Source: Psychromarinibacter halotolerans
GTDB lineage: Bacteria; Pseudomonadota; Alphaproteobacteria; Rhodobacterales; Rhodobacteraceae
DNA length: 64,000 nt
NCBI RefSeq assembly: GCF_029168315.1
Contig: NZ_JARGYD010000009.1
Location: 1 to 64,000 of the forward strand
Direction: 5' to 3'
A model generated the notes under the pieces. It had not been told where the DNA came from, searched no databases, and saw only the letters and a program-made list of their open reading frames with translations. This document shows positions 24,138 through 33,377 of the stretch, piece by piece. How positions within the stretch are numbered: position 1 is the first letter of the stretch; every line of letters begins with the position of its first letter. The position numbers and the translations under genes were made by a program.

Positions 24138-25493
24138 ATGGCAACTGCCCTGATCGTTCTGGCCGCTGGCCAGGGGACCCGCATGAACTCGGACCTGCCG
24201 AAGGTGCTGCACGAGTTGGGGGGCGTTCCACTGTTCGCCCACGCGCTTGCCTCGGGGCGGACGCTGGAACCCGAGCGGACCGTCCTTGTTGTCGGGCACG
24301 GCGCGGAAGCCGTCGCCAAGGCCGCGCACGAGATCGACCCTCACATCGCCATCGCCGACCAGACCGAACAGCTTGGCACCGGCCACGCGGTCGCGCAGGC
24401 CAAGCTGGCGCTGAAGGACTTCGAAGGCGACGTGTTCGTCCTGTACGGTGACACGCCCTTCATCCGGGCCGAAACGCTGGATGCAATGGAAATCGCGCGC
24501 GAGGAAGGCAATGCCGTCGTCGTGCTGGGCTTCGAAGCGGAAGATCCCGGCCGCTATGGCCGCCTTGTGATGAAGGGGCACGAGCTGACCCGCATCGTCG
24601 AGTTCAAGGACGCGACCGAGGACGAGCTGGACATCACCCTGTGCAATTCCGGCGTCATCTGCGCCGATGCGACGGTCCTGTTCGACCTTCTGGACGCGGT
24701 GTCCAACGACAATGCCAGCGGCGAATACTACCTGACCGACATCGTCGAGATCGCCCGCAGCCGGGGGCTGTCCGCCACCGTCGTCACCTGCCCCGAGGAC
24801 GAGACGCTGGGCATCAACTCGCGCCCGGAACTGGCCGACGCAGAGTCGCTGTTTCAGGACATGTGCCGGGGCGAGGCGCTGGAGAACGGCGTGACGATGG
24901 TCGCGCCGGAAACGGTGTTCTTCTCGGCCGACACGGTGATCGGCCGCGACGTGGTGATTGAACCCAATGTGGTGTTCGGCCCCGGCGTGACGGTCGAGAC
25001 CGGCGCGCGCATCCGGGCGTTCAGCCACCTTGAAGGCGCGCATGTCGGCGGCGATGCGGTCGTCGGCCCCTATGCCCGCCTGCGCCCCGGCGCGGAATTG
25101 GACGCGGGCGCGAAGGTCGGCAACTTCGTCGAGATCAAGAACGCGCAGGTCGGCATCGGCGCGAAGGTGAACCACCTGACCTATATCGGCGACGCCACCA
25201 TCGGCGAAGGCGCGAACATCGGCGCGGGCACCGTCACCTGCAACTACAACGGGTTCGAGAAATTCCACACCGAGATCGGCGCGCGCGCCTTCATCGGGTC
25301 CGACACCATGCTGGTCGCCCCGGTGACCGTGGGCGCCGGCGCGATCACGGGGTCGGGGTCGGTCATCACCCAGGATGTGCCCGCCGACGCGCTGGCCCTT
25401 GGCCGTTCGCAGCAGGTCGTCAAGGAAGGCGCTGCGCCGCGATTGTTTGAATTGTACAAGAGAAACAAGAAAAACAGGCAGCAGGAGACGTAA
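24138..25493 (+). CDS. glmU: Bifunctional GlcN-1-P acetyltransferase / GlcNAc-1-P uridyltransferase
   Basis: A 451-residue GlmU making UDP-GlcNAc for peptidoglycan and lipid A. The N-terminal pyrophosphorylase (1-230) shows VLAAGQGTRMNSDLPKVLHE, QLGTGHAV and YGDTPF; the C-terminal left-handed beta-helix (about 250-450) has hexapeptide repeats and KNAQVGIGAKVNHLTYIGDA, NIGAGTVTCNYNGFEKFHTE. It starts a plus-strand operon, with glmS beginning one base after its stop. The pairing matches consecutive steps of one pathway. Confidence 0.97.
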   Translation: MATALIVLAAGQGTRMNSDLPKVLHELGGVPLFAHALASGRTLEPERTVLVVGHGAEAVAKAAHEIDPHIAIADQTEQLGTGHAVAQAKLALKDFEGDVFVLYGDTPFIRAETLDAMEIAREEGNAVVVLGFEAEDPGRYGRLVMKGHELTRIVEFKDATEDELDITLCNSGVICADATVLFDLLDAVSNDNASGEYYLTDIVEIARSRGLSATVVTCPEDETLGINSRPELADAESLFQDMCRGEALENGVTMVAPETVFFSADTVIGRDVVIEPNVVFGPGVTVETGARIRAFSHLEGAHVGGDAVVGPYARLRPGAELDAGAKVGNFVEIKNAQVGIGAKVNHLTYIGDATIGEGANIGAGTVTCNYNGFEKFHTEIGARAFIGSDTMLVAPVTVGAGAITGSGSVITQDVPADALALGRSQQVVKEGAAPRLFELYKRNKKNRQQET

Positions 25494-25494
25494 A

Positions 25495-27305
<1,811 letters not shown>

Positions 27306-27309
<4 letters not shown>

Positions 27310-27986
27310 CGCCCGACGACGCCCTGGCCGCGCTGCGCGACCGGGCCCAGCCCGGCAAGGCGGCAGAGATGGCGGCCTATCACAAGGTGCCGCGCGTGTA
27401 TCTGGGAACCGCCAACCCCGACATCGACGCGCTGGCGAAAGCGTGGCGCGCGGAACTGTCCTTGGACGACCGGCTGGCGCTGGCTTCGGGGCTTTGGGAC
27501 ACCGACATCCACGAGGCGCGGATCGCGGCGGCGAAGCTTTTGACGCAGGCGCGCATCCGACCGGCTGACGAGGCCGCGTGGCGCCTGATTGCGTCGTGGG
27601 TGCCCATGTTCGACGCGTGGGCGGTGGCGGACCATGCATCGATCGCCGGGCAGAAGCGGCTGGTGGCAGATCCCGCGCGGCTGGACGAGGTCGAGGGCTG
27701 GACCCGGTCGGATCACCTGTGGACCCGCCGCGCAGCGTTGGTGATGACGCTGCCGTGGACCAAGCAGAACAATCCGAAGCCCACCGAGCTTGAAACACGC
27801 GACCGGGTGCTGGGCTGGGCCGCCGGGTACGTGGACGACCCGGAATGGTTCATCCAGAAAGCCGTGGCGTGGTGGCTGCGGGACCTGTCGAAGCACGACC
27901 CGGAGCGGGTGCGCGCGTTTCTTGACGCGCATGGCGACCGGATGAAGCCCTTTGCCCGGAAGGAAGCGGCGCGGCTGCTGGTGTAA
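27306..27986 (+). CDS. DNA alkylation repair protein (AlkD-like HEAT-repeat glycosylase)
   Basis: A 226-residue all-helical protein of the AlkD/DUF4259-type alkylation repair group, built of HEAT-like helical pairs. WVPMFDAWAVADHAS, WTRSDHLWTRRAALVMTLPW and PEWFIQKAVAWWLRDLSKH match the aromatic- and arginine-rich substrate face. AlkD removes bulky or cationic alkylated bases without base flipping. The ATG overlaps the glmS stop (ATGA), so translation is likely coupled to cell-wall precursor synthesis; the biological reason is not obvious. Confidence 0.82.
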
Positions 27987-28048
27987 GGGGGGCTCTGCCC
28001 CCGCCGCTGCGCGGCTCCCCCGAGGTATTTCGAAAGAGAAGAAGACGC
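27987..28048 (+). repeat. Intergenic multi-hairpin repeat, copy R3
   Basis: Directly after the alkD-like stop: a GGGGGGC-TCT-GCCCCC hairpin, stem GCCGC-TGC-GCGGC, then TCCCCCGAGGTATTTCG and AAAGAGAAGAAG. This is the cleanest copy together with R4 (46489-46599). It sits between convergent genes. Confidence 0.78.
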
Positions 28049-28052
28049 GAAA

Positions 28053-28077
28053 AGGGCCGGCGTTTTTGCGCCGGCCC
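28053..28077 (-). terminator. Terminator of lpdA, adjoining repeat R3
   Basis: GGGCCGGCG (28054-28062) pairs perfectly with CGCCGGCCC (28069-28077). On the minus strand it is followed by TTTT, so it fits termination of lpdA transcripts. The stem also ends the R3 element on the plus side. Confidence 0.7.
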
Positions 28078-28107
28078 TTGCGGTGGATTTGCGATGGTTT
28101 TGCGCGA

Positions 28108-29505
28108 TCAGATGTGGATCACACGGTCGTAGGCGTCGAGCACCGACTCGTGCATCATTTCCGACAGGGTCGGGTGCGGGAAGACGGTTTCCATCAGGTC
28201 TTCTTCGGTGGTCTCAAGCTGGCGCCCCACCACGTAGCCCTGGATCAGTTCGGTCACTTCCGCGCCGACCATGTGGGCGCCCAGCAGTTCGCCGGTCTTC
28301 TCGTCGAAGATGGTTTTGACCATGCCCTCGGGCTCGCCCAGCGCGATGGCCTTGCCGTTGCCGATGAAGGGGAAGCGGCCGACCTTGACCTTGTAGCCCA
28401 GTTCCTTGGCCTTCGCCTCGGTATAGCCGACCGACGCGACCTGCGGCTGGCAGTAGGTGCAGCCCGCGATGCTTTCGGGGCGGACCGGGTGCACGTCGTT
28501 CTTGCCCGCGATCAGTTCGGCCACCATGACGCCTTCGTGGCTGGCCTTGTGCGCCAGCCAGGGCGCACCCGCGATGTCGCCGATGGCGTACAGCCCGTCG
28601 ACCCCGGTGCGGCAGTAGGCGTCGACGACCACATGGGTGCGGTCGATCTTCACGCCGAGTTCTTCAAGGCCCAGACCTTCGACGTTCCCGACGATCCCGA
28701 CGGCGGAAATGACGGTATCGAAGTCGATCTTTTCGGTCTTGCCGCCAGTTTCGATATGCGCGGTGACCTTGCCCTTGGCGCGGTCAAGCTGTTTGACCGT
28801 CGCCTTTTCCATGATCTTCATGCCCTGCTTCTCGAACTGCTTCTTGGCGAATTTCGAGATCTCGGCGTCTTCGACGGGCAGGATGCGGTCCATCACCTCG
28901 ACCACCGTCGTGTCGGCGCCGAGCGTGTTGTAGAAGCTGGCGAACTCGATGCCGATGGCGCCGGAACCGATGACCAGCAGCTTCTTGGGCATCCGCGCGG
29001 GCTGAAGCGCGTGCTTGTAGGTCCAGACGTTTTCGCCGTCCGCCTCGAGCCCGGGAAGTTCGCGGGCGCGGGCGCCGGTGGCCAGCACGATGTTCTTCGC
29101 GGTCAGCTCTTCGGTGCCCTTGTCGGTTTCGACGGACACCTTGCCCTTGCCGGTCAGCTTCGCGGCGCCCATCACCACGTCGACCTTGTTCTTCTTCATC
29201 AGGCCCTTCACGCCGCCCGACAGCTGGCCCGCGACTTTCCGCGACCGCTTCACGACGGCGTCGAGGTCGTAGCTGATGCTGTCGGCCTTCAGCCCGAAAT
29301 CGCCCGCGCGTTCCATCAGGTGGAAGACCTCTGCCGAACGCAGCATCGCCTTGGTCGGGATACAGCCCCAGTTCAGGCAGATGCCGCCCAGATGCTCGCG
29401 CTCGACGATGGCGACCTTCTGGCCAAGCTGAGCGCCGCGGATCGCGGCGACGTAGCCACCCGGCCCGGCACCGATTACGATCATGTCATAGGATTTGGCG
29501 GCCAT
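28108..29505 (-). CDS. lpdA: Dihydrolipoyl dehydrogenase
   Basis: A 465-residue FAD disulfide reductase, the E3 component that reoxidises lipoamide in 2-oxoacid dehydrogenase complexes. IGAGPGGYVAAIRGAQLG binds FAD, and the redox disulfide is Cys43-x4-Cys48 in GGICLNWGCIPTKAML. VIGSGAIGIEFASFYNTLG is the NAD site, and HPTLSEMMHESVLDA near the C-terminus supplies the catalytic His-Glu pair. No E1 or E2 genes are adjacent, so which complex it serves is not visible. GGAGGAG precedes the ATG at 29505; a start four codons earlier is possible. Confidence 0.96.
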   Translation of the reverse strand: MAAKSYDMIVIGAGPGGYVAAIRGAQLGQKVAIVEREHLGGICLNWGCIPTKAMLRSAEVFHLMERAGDFGLKADSISYDLDAVVKRSRKVAGQLSGGVKGLMKKNKVDVVMGAAKLTGKGKVSVETDKGTEELTAKNIVLATGARARELPGLEADGENVWTYKHALQPARMPKKLLVIGSGAIGIEFASFYNTLGADTTVVEVMDRILPVEDAEISKFAKKQFEKQGMKIMEKATVKQLDRAKGKVTAHIETGGKTEKIDFDTVISAVGIVGNVEGLGLEELGVKIDRTHVVVDAYCRTGVDGLYAIGDIAGAPWLAHKASHEGVMVAELIAGKNDVHPVRPESIAGCTYCQPQVASVGYTEAKAKELGYKVKVGRFPFIGNGKAIALGEPEGMVKTIFDEKTGELLGAHMVGAEVTELIQGYVVGRQLETTEEDLMETVFPHPTLSEMMHESVLDAYDRVIHI

Positions 29506-29624
29506 GTGCTCCTCCACCCGCGTGTTTGTTTAACGTTGAACAATCTTCACATATCGCAAGCGGCGCAACATTCCAACGGCCTGCCCCTCAGGTCCGGGTT
29601 TCCCGCAGTGCATGGCTACCATAA

Positions 29625-29650
29625 CAAAAGAGCCCGCGAACGCAGGCCCT
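29625..29650 (-). terminator. Rho-independent terminator of the miniprotein gene
   Basis: On the minus strand AGGGCCTGC pairs with GCGGGCTCT through two G-T wobbles, followed by TTTTG. It lies about 55 bases after the stop at 29706. The stem is better formed on the minus strand than on the plus. Confidence 0.75.
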
Positions 29651-29705
29651 TTTTATTCGTCTCGATCTGGAAGCGATTGCGCGGCGCCAGAGTGTACCGC
29701 AGCGG

Positions 29706-29903
29706 TTACTGCGGACCTTGCTGCAGGCACCACGTCATGAACAGCCCGATGGCGCCCGCCATCGCGGTCAGGAAGCCGAAGGGCACCAGCAGTTTCGCGG
29801 CGGCGACCGCCGAGCCGTCGCCGGCCTCTGCCAAGGAGGGATAGGCGATCAGGGCGCCCAGCCCCAGGATCAACACCATCGACCAAGTGAACACGTTCTT
29901 CAT
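29706..29903 (-). CDS. Two-span membrane miniprotein (65 aa), paralogue 1
   Basis: Unrecognised. Two hydrophobic segments (about 7-26 and 39-58) are joined by a short polar loop (LAEAGDGSAVAAAK), giving a helical hairpin in the inner membrane. It resembles the next gene upstream (29963-30169) in length, layout and key positions (aromatic-Pro boundary after helix 1; L-x-P-x-G and G-A-x-G-L in helix 2; closing Trp). AGAAGG at good distance selects the ATG at 29903. The gene ends at its own terminator. Confidence 0.68.
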   Translation of the reverse strand: MKNVFTWSMVLILGLGALIAYPSLAEAGDGSAVAAAKLLVPFGFLTAMAGAIGLFMTWCLQQGPQ

Positions 29904-29962
29904 AATGGCAACCTTCTGCTCGGGCACGTGTGGCTTCGCCGGCCCTCGTACCTTGTTCTCGT

Positions 29963-30169
29963 TTAGTTAAGTTTAACACCGCGTTTGCGAACCCAGGCAA
30001 GGACTAATCCCGCCGCCCCCAGGCCGGACAGGAAATATCCGATCGGGATGAGATATTCCGGGAACACTCCGCTTCCCAAGCCCACGGCGTCCGCCGGAAC
30101 GATGGGATATATTGCAACGATTGCGATACCGGCCAGCAGTGCGATCGTCCACGGTGTCATGCGTGACAT
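29963..30169 (-). CDS. Two-span membrane miniprotein (68 aa), paralogue 2
   Basis: Unrecognised. It has the same architecture as the gene just downstream: helix 1 (about 7-23, IALLAGIAIVAIYPIV), a glycine-containing loop, helix 2 (about 41-61, YLIPIGYFLSGLGAAGLVLAW) and a basic tail (RKRGVKLN) that should face the cytoplasm. GAGG lies seven bases before the ATG at 30169. The spacing of 59 bases to the second copy suggests one transcript and a tandem duplication. TCACT and AGTGA half-sites at 30185-30198 just upstream may be an operator. Confidence 0.65.
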   Translation of the reverse strand: MSRMTPWTIALLAGIAIVAIYPIVPADAVGLGSGVFPEYLIPIGYFLSGLGAAGLVLAWVRKRGVKLN

Positions 30170-30233
30170 AACCAAACCTCCTGCTCACTTAACAGTGAAC
30201 AGGGGGAAAGGTTCCCGACGAATTTCGGCGGTG

Positions 30234-30806
30234 TCAGGCGGTGACGCTGTCCAGCGCGGCGCGGTACCCGCCCTCGTCCACGAAGGCGGCCTCGGGCGCC
30301 GTGGTAGAGCGGGACAAAGCATCGTTGCGATAGGGGAAGCGGCCGAAGCGGCGGATCACCTCGCGGTGGGCCTTGGCGTGGCGCAGGTTCTCGGCGCCGG
30401 TTTCCGGCATCCGCGTCTTCATCAGACGGACGCAGCGGTCCTGATCGGACAGGCATTCGGAATGCATCAGCGGCAGATAGAAGAACTGCCGCGCCGGTTC
30501 GTCGATCTTCATGTCGAAGCCGTGCGCAATCGACAGCTTCGCCGCAGCAAGGCCGATGGCGTCGCTGGCGAAGGCCTTGCCGCTGTTGCGGAACATGTTG
30601 CGGGGAAACTGGTCGACGAGGATGATGTAGGCCAGCGCGCCGCTGGCATAGGTCAGCCACAGGGCGTTCGAGCCATCCATCGTGCGGGACCACTCGGTCT
30701 CGAACCGGTCGCGGATCTCTTCGTCCAGATCCTCGCCGCCGGCGTACCAGCCTTTCGGCCCGATCTCGTCCAGCCAGTAGGCCAGAATGTCTTCAGGGGT
30801 TGCCAT
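30234..30806 (-). CDS. DUF924-family protein
   Basis: A 190-residue helical protein of the DUF924 family (tetratricopeptide-like fold). LAYIILVDQFPRNMFRNSG with RQFFYLPLMHSEC and FGRFPYRND are the conserved family segments. The function is unknown; homologues occur in bacteria and eukaryotes. GAGGAG precedes the ATG at 30806. It lies between a miniprotein gene and an MFS transporter on the same strand with gaps of 64 and 87 bases, so co-transcription is possible. Confidence 0.88.
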   Translation of the reverse strand: MATPEDILAYWLDEIGPKGWYAGGEDLDEEIRDRFETEWSRTMDGSNALWLTYASGALAYIILVDQFPRNMFRNSGKAFASDAIGLAAAKLSIAHGFDMKIDEPARQFFYLPLMHSECLSDQDRCVRLMKTRMPETGAENLRHAKAHREVIRRFGRFPYRNDALSRSTTAPEAAFVDEGGYRAALDSVTA

Positions 30807-30893
30807 AGGCATCTCCTCACCAGGTATTTCCCACCAGACAATCAGACGGTTACAAATTCTTCACAGGCTGACAAGTGGGCAAGTCCCGCACCG

Positions 30894-32150
30894 TCACTCG
30901 TGTTCCTCGGTCGCCTCACTCTGCTCGATCGCCCATTCCTGAGCCGCTTCAACCGCAACGGGAGACGCGGTCGGCATAACGCTGACGTAGGCGGCCGTCT
31001 CGTCGACCGGGGTCGCGGCGCGTTGCGTCATCCGGTACAGCGAATAGCCGGTCAGGATCAGCATCAGCGTGGCGACGAACAGCCAGAAGGCGTGGCTGCC
31101 GAAGCTGCCCATCAGCCAACCCGTCACCAGCGGGCCAGCGATGGCGCCGACGCCGTTGACGAACATCAGCCCGCCGCTCGCGGCGGCCATGTCCTCGGGC
31201 TGGAGATAGTCGTTCAGGTAGGCAATCAAAAGCGAATACAACGGGTTGGCTGTACCGCCGATCACGAAGGCCGCGATCAGCAAGGCCACGAAGCTGCCCG
31301 CAAGGAAATAGCCGACGATGGCGGACAGCCCGCCGATCAGGGCGACGGCCATGATCAACTGGCGGCGGTCCATGCGGTCCGAGATATAGCCGATGGGGTA
31401 CTGCATCACCAACGGGCCGACGAAGAACGCGGCGATGAACAACGAGATCTGCTGCACGCTCAGCCCGATCTCGGCGGCATAGACCGAGGACATGCCGTAG
31501 GTTGCCGAGAACACCGCGCCCATGATCGTCATACCGATGAAACTAAGCGGGGAAGTCCGAAACAATTCCGTGAGTTTCATGGATTTGGACGAATCGAAAG
31601 CGGGCGTGGGCGAGATCGACAGCAAAATCGGTGCGAACGAGATCGACACCAGCACTGACGGGATGATGAAGATCACGAAGCCCGAGGGGTCGCCGAAGGC
31701 AAGGATCGACTGCGCCGCGACGATGCCCGCCATCTGCACGATCATGTACAGCGACAGGGTCTGGCCGCGCGTTTCGTTCGTGGCCGTGTTGTTCAGCCAG
31801 CTTTCCGCCGTCACATAGACGCCCGAGAAGCAGAACCCGATGACGAACCGCAGCACGGTCCAGGCCCAGGGTTCCGTCACCACCGGGAACAGCACAAGTA
31901 CCGCCGACACGAAAGACCCCAGCGCCGCGAAGACCCGGACGTGACCGACGCGGCGGATCAGTTCGGGCGTGGTGCGGGACCCGCCGAGAAACCCGGCGAA
32001 ATAGGCGGACGTCAGCAGCGACAGCTCGAAGGTCGAGAATCCTTCAAGCGACCCTCGAACGCCCATCAGCGTGGACTGCAGACCGTTGCCGATCATCAGA
32101 AGCCCGATTCCGAGCATCAGCGCCCACGAGCCGCTTAGTACCTGTCTCAT
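30894..32150 (-). CDS. MFS transporter (YcaD-like)
   Basis: A 418-residue major facilitator with 12 predicted helices and a hydrophilic C-terminal tail of about 45 residues. GGSRTTPELIRRVGHVRVFAA carries the loop 2-3 motif, and VTAESWLNNTATNETRGQTL resembles the YcaD/ProP-like branch of putative multidrug exporters. The substrate is unknown. AAGGATAGGG lies upstream of the ATG at 32150. It is followed by DUF924 and preceded by queA, all on the minus strand. Confidence 0.85.
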   Translation of the reverse strand: MRQVLSGSWALMLGIGLLMIGNGLQSTLMGVRGSLEGFSTFELSLLTSAYFAGFLGGSRTTPELIRRVGHVRVFAALGSFVSAVLVLFPVVTEPWAWTVLRFVIGFCFSGVYVTAESWLNNTATNETRGQTLSLYMIVQMAGIVAAQSILAFGDPSGFVIFIIPSVLVSISFAPILLSISPTPAFDSSKSMKLTELFRTSPLSFIGMTIMGAVFSATYGMSSVYAAEIGLSVQQISLFIAAFFVGPLVMQYPIGYISDRMDRRQLIMAVALIGGLSAIVGYFLAGSFVALLIAAFVIGGTANPLYSLLIAYLNDYLQPEDMAAASGGLMFVNGVGAIAGPLVTGWLMGSFGSHAFWLFVATLMLILTGYSLYRMTQRAATPVDETAAYVSVMPTASPVAVEAAQEWAIEQSEATEEHE

Positions 32151-32221
32151 CGCTGCCCTATCCTTCCACTCGTTACACGGCCTAGGTGTTGTACCCATAC
32201 AGGGTCGGGCCCAAGACCGAC

Positions 32222-33292
32222 TTAATCGTGTCGTTTTCCGCCCTTCGGCAGCAACAGCGACGCATCGCCATAGGAAAAGAACCGATACCCGCCTCGCACG
32301 GCGTGATCGTAGATGTCCAGTATCCGGTCCCTACCCATCAGGGCGGACACCAGCATCAGCAGCGTGGACTTCGGCAAATGGAAGTTCGTCATCAGCGCGT
32401 CGGCCACATGGAAATCAAAGCCGGGGCGGATGAAAATATCGGTGTCGCCGGTCCACGGCGCGATGGCGCCGCTGTCGCGGGCCGCCGTTTCGATCAGCCG
32501 AAGCGCGGTGGTGCCCACCGGGATCACACGGCCGCCCGCCGCCTTGGTCGCCGCGATCTCTGCCGCCGCCGTGGCCGAGACCTCGCCCCATTCGGCGTGC
32601 ATCTTGTGCTGGCTGACATCGTCGACCTTCACCGGCAGGAAAGTGCCCGCGCCGACGTGAAGGGTGACATGGGTGAAGCCCACGCTGCGCTCGGCCAGCG
32701 CCGCCAGCAGCGGCTGGTCAAAGTGCAACGACGCGGTGGGGGCGGCAACCGCGCCCGAGCGTTCGGCCCAGACGGTCTGGTAATCCTCGCGGTCGGCCTC
32801 GTCGGCGGGGCGCTTGGCGGCGATGTAGGGCGGCAGCGGCATCGCGCCCGCCTGTGCCAGCGCGGCGTCGAAATCGTCGCCGGTCAGGTTGAACGCCAGT
32901 TCTCCCATGCCGTCGCCCCGCGTCACCAGCCGGGCGGTCAGCGCGTCCGAAAAGACGATCTCTTCCCCTTCGGCAACCTTCCGCAGCGGCTTGATCAGCG
33001 CCTGCCATGTGCCGGATGCCGTCGGCTCGACCAGCGTCGCCTCGATCCGGGCGGTGGCCGGGCCCTGCCCCGTCTGCCGGGTGCGCGTGCCGAACAGGCG
33101 CGCCGGGATGACCTTTGTGTCGTTCAGCACAAGGCGGTCGCCGGGCTGCAGCCAGTTCACAAGGTCAAAGACGTGGGCGTCCTCGGTCCAGTCCGGGCCG
33201 GCGACCAGCAGACGCGCCGAGGAACGCGGCCGCGCGGGGCGCGTCGCGATCAGGTCGTCGGGCAGGTCAAAGTCGAAATCCGATAGCTTCAT
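32222..33292 (-). CDS. queA: tRNA preQ1(34) S-adenosylmethionine ribosyltransferase-isomerase
   Basis: A 356-residue QueA, which transfers the ribosyl part of SAM to preQ1 in tRNA anticodons to make epoxyqueuosine. MKLSDFDFDLPDDLIATRPA, TKVIPARLFGTR, HVTLHVGAGTFLPVK, GRVIPVGTTALRLIE and MTNFHLPKSTLLMLVSAL are family-wide segments. No tgt or other queuosine gene is next to it here. The start gives the standard N-terminus; the 17-residue extension upstream is arginine-rich and unlikely. Confidence 0.95.
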   Translation of the reverse strand: MKLSDFDFDLPDDLIATRPARPRSSARLLVAGPDWTEDAHVFDLVNWLQPGDRLVLNDTKVIPARLFGTRTRQTGQGPATARIEATLVEPTASGTWQALIKPLRKVAEGEEIVFSDALTARLVTRGDGMGELAFNLTGDDFDAALAQAGAMPLPPYIAAKRPADEADREDYQTVWAERSGAVAAPTASLHFDQPLLAALAERSVGFTHVTLHVGAGTFLPVKVDDVSQHKMHAEWGEVSATAAAEIAATKAAGGRVIPVGTTALRLIETAARDSGAIAPWTGDTDIFIRPGFDFHVADALMTNFHLPKSTLLMLVSALMGRDRILDIYDHAVRGGYRFFSYGDASLLLPKGGKRHD

Positions 33293-33377
33293 GGGCGGGG
33301 CACTTAGTCGTCGTCGTCCGCCGCCGCAACGGGTGATCGACATGGAACGCCGGAAAGGCGCGCGCCGCTGCGTCAGG

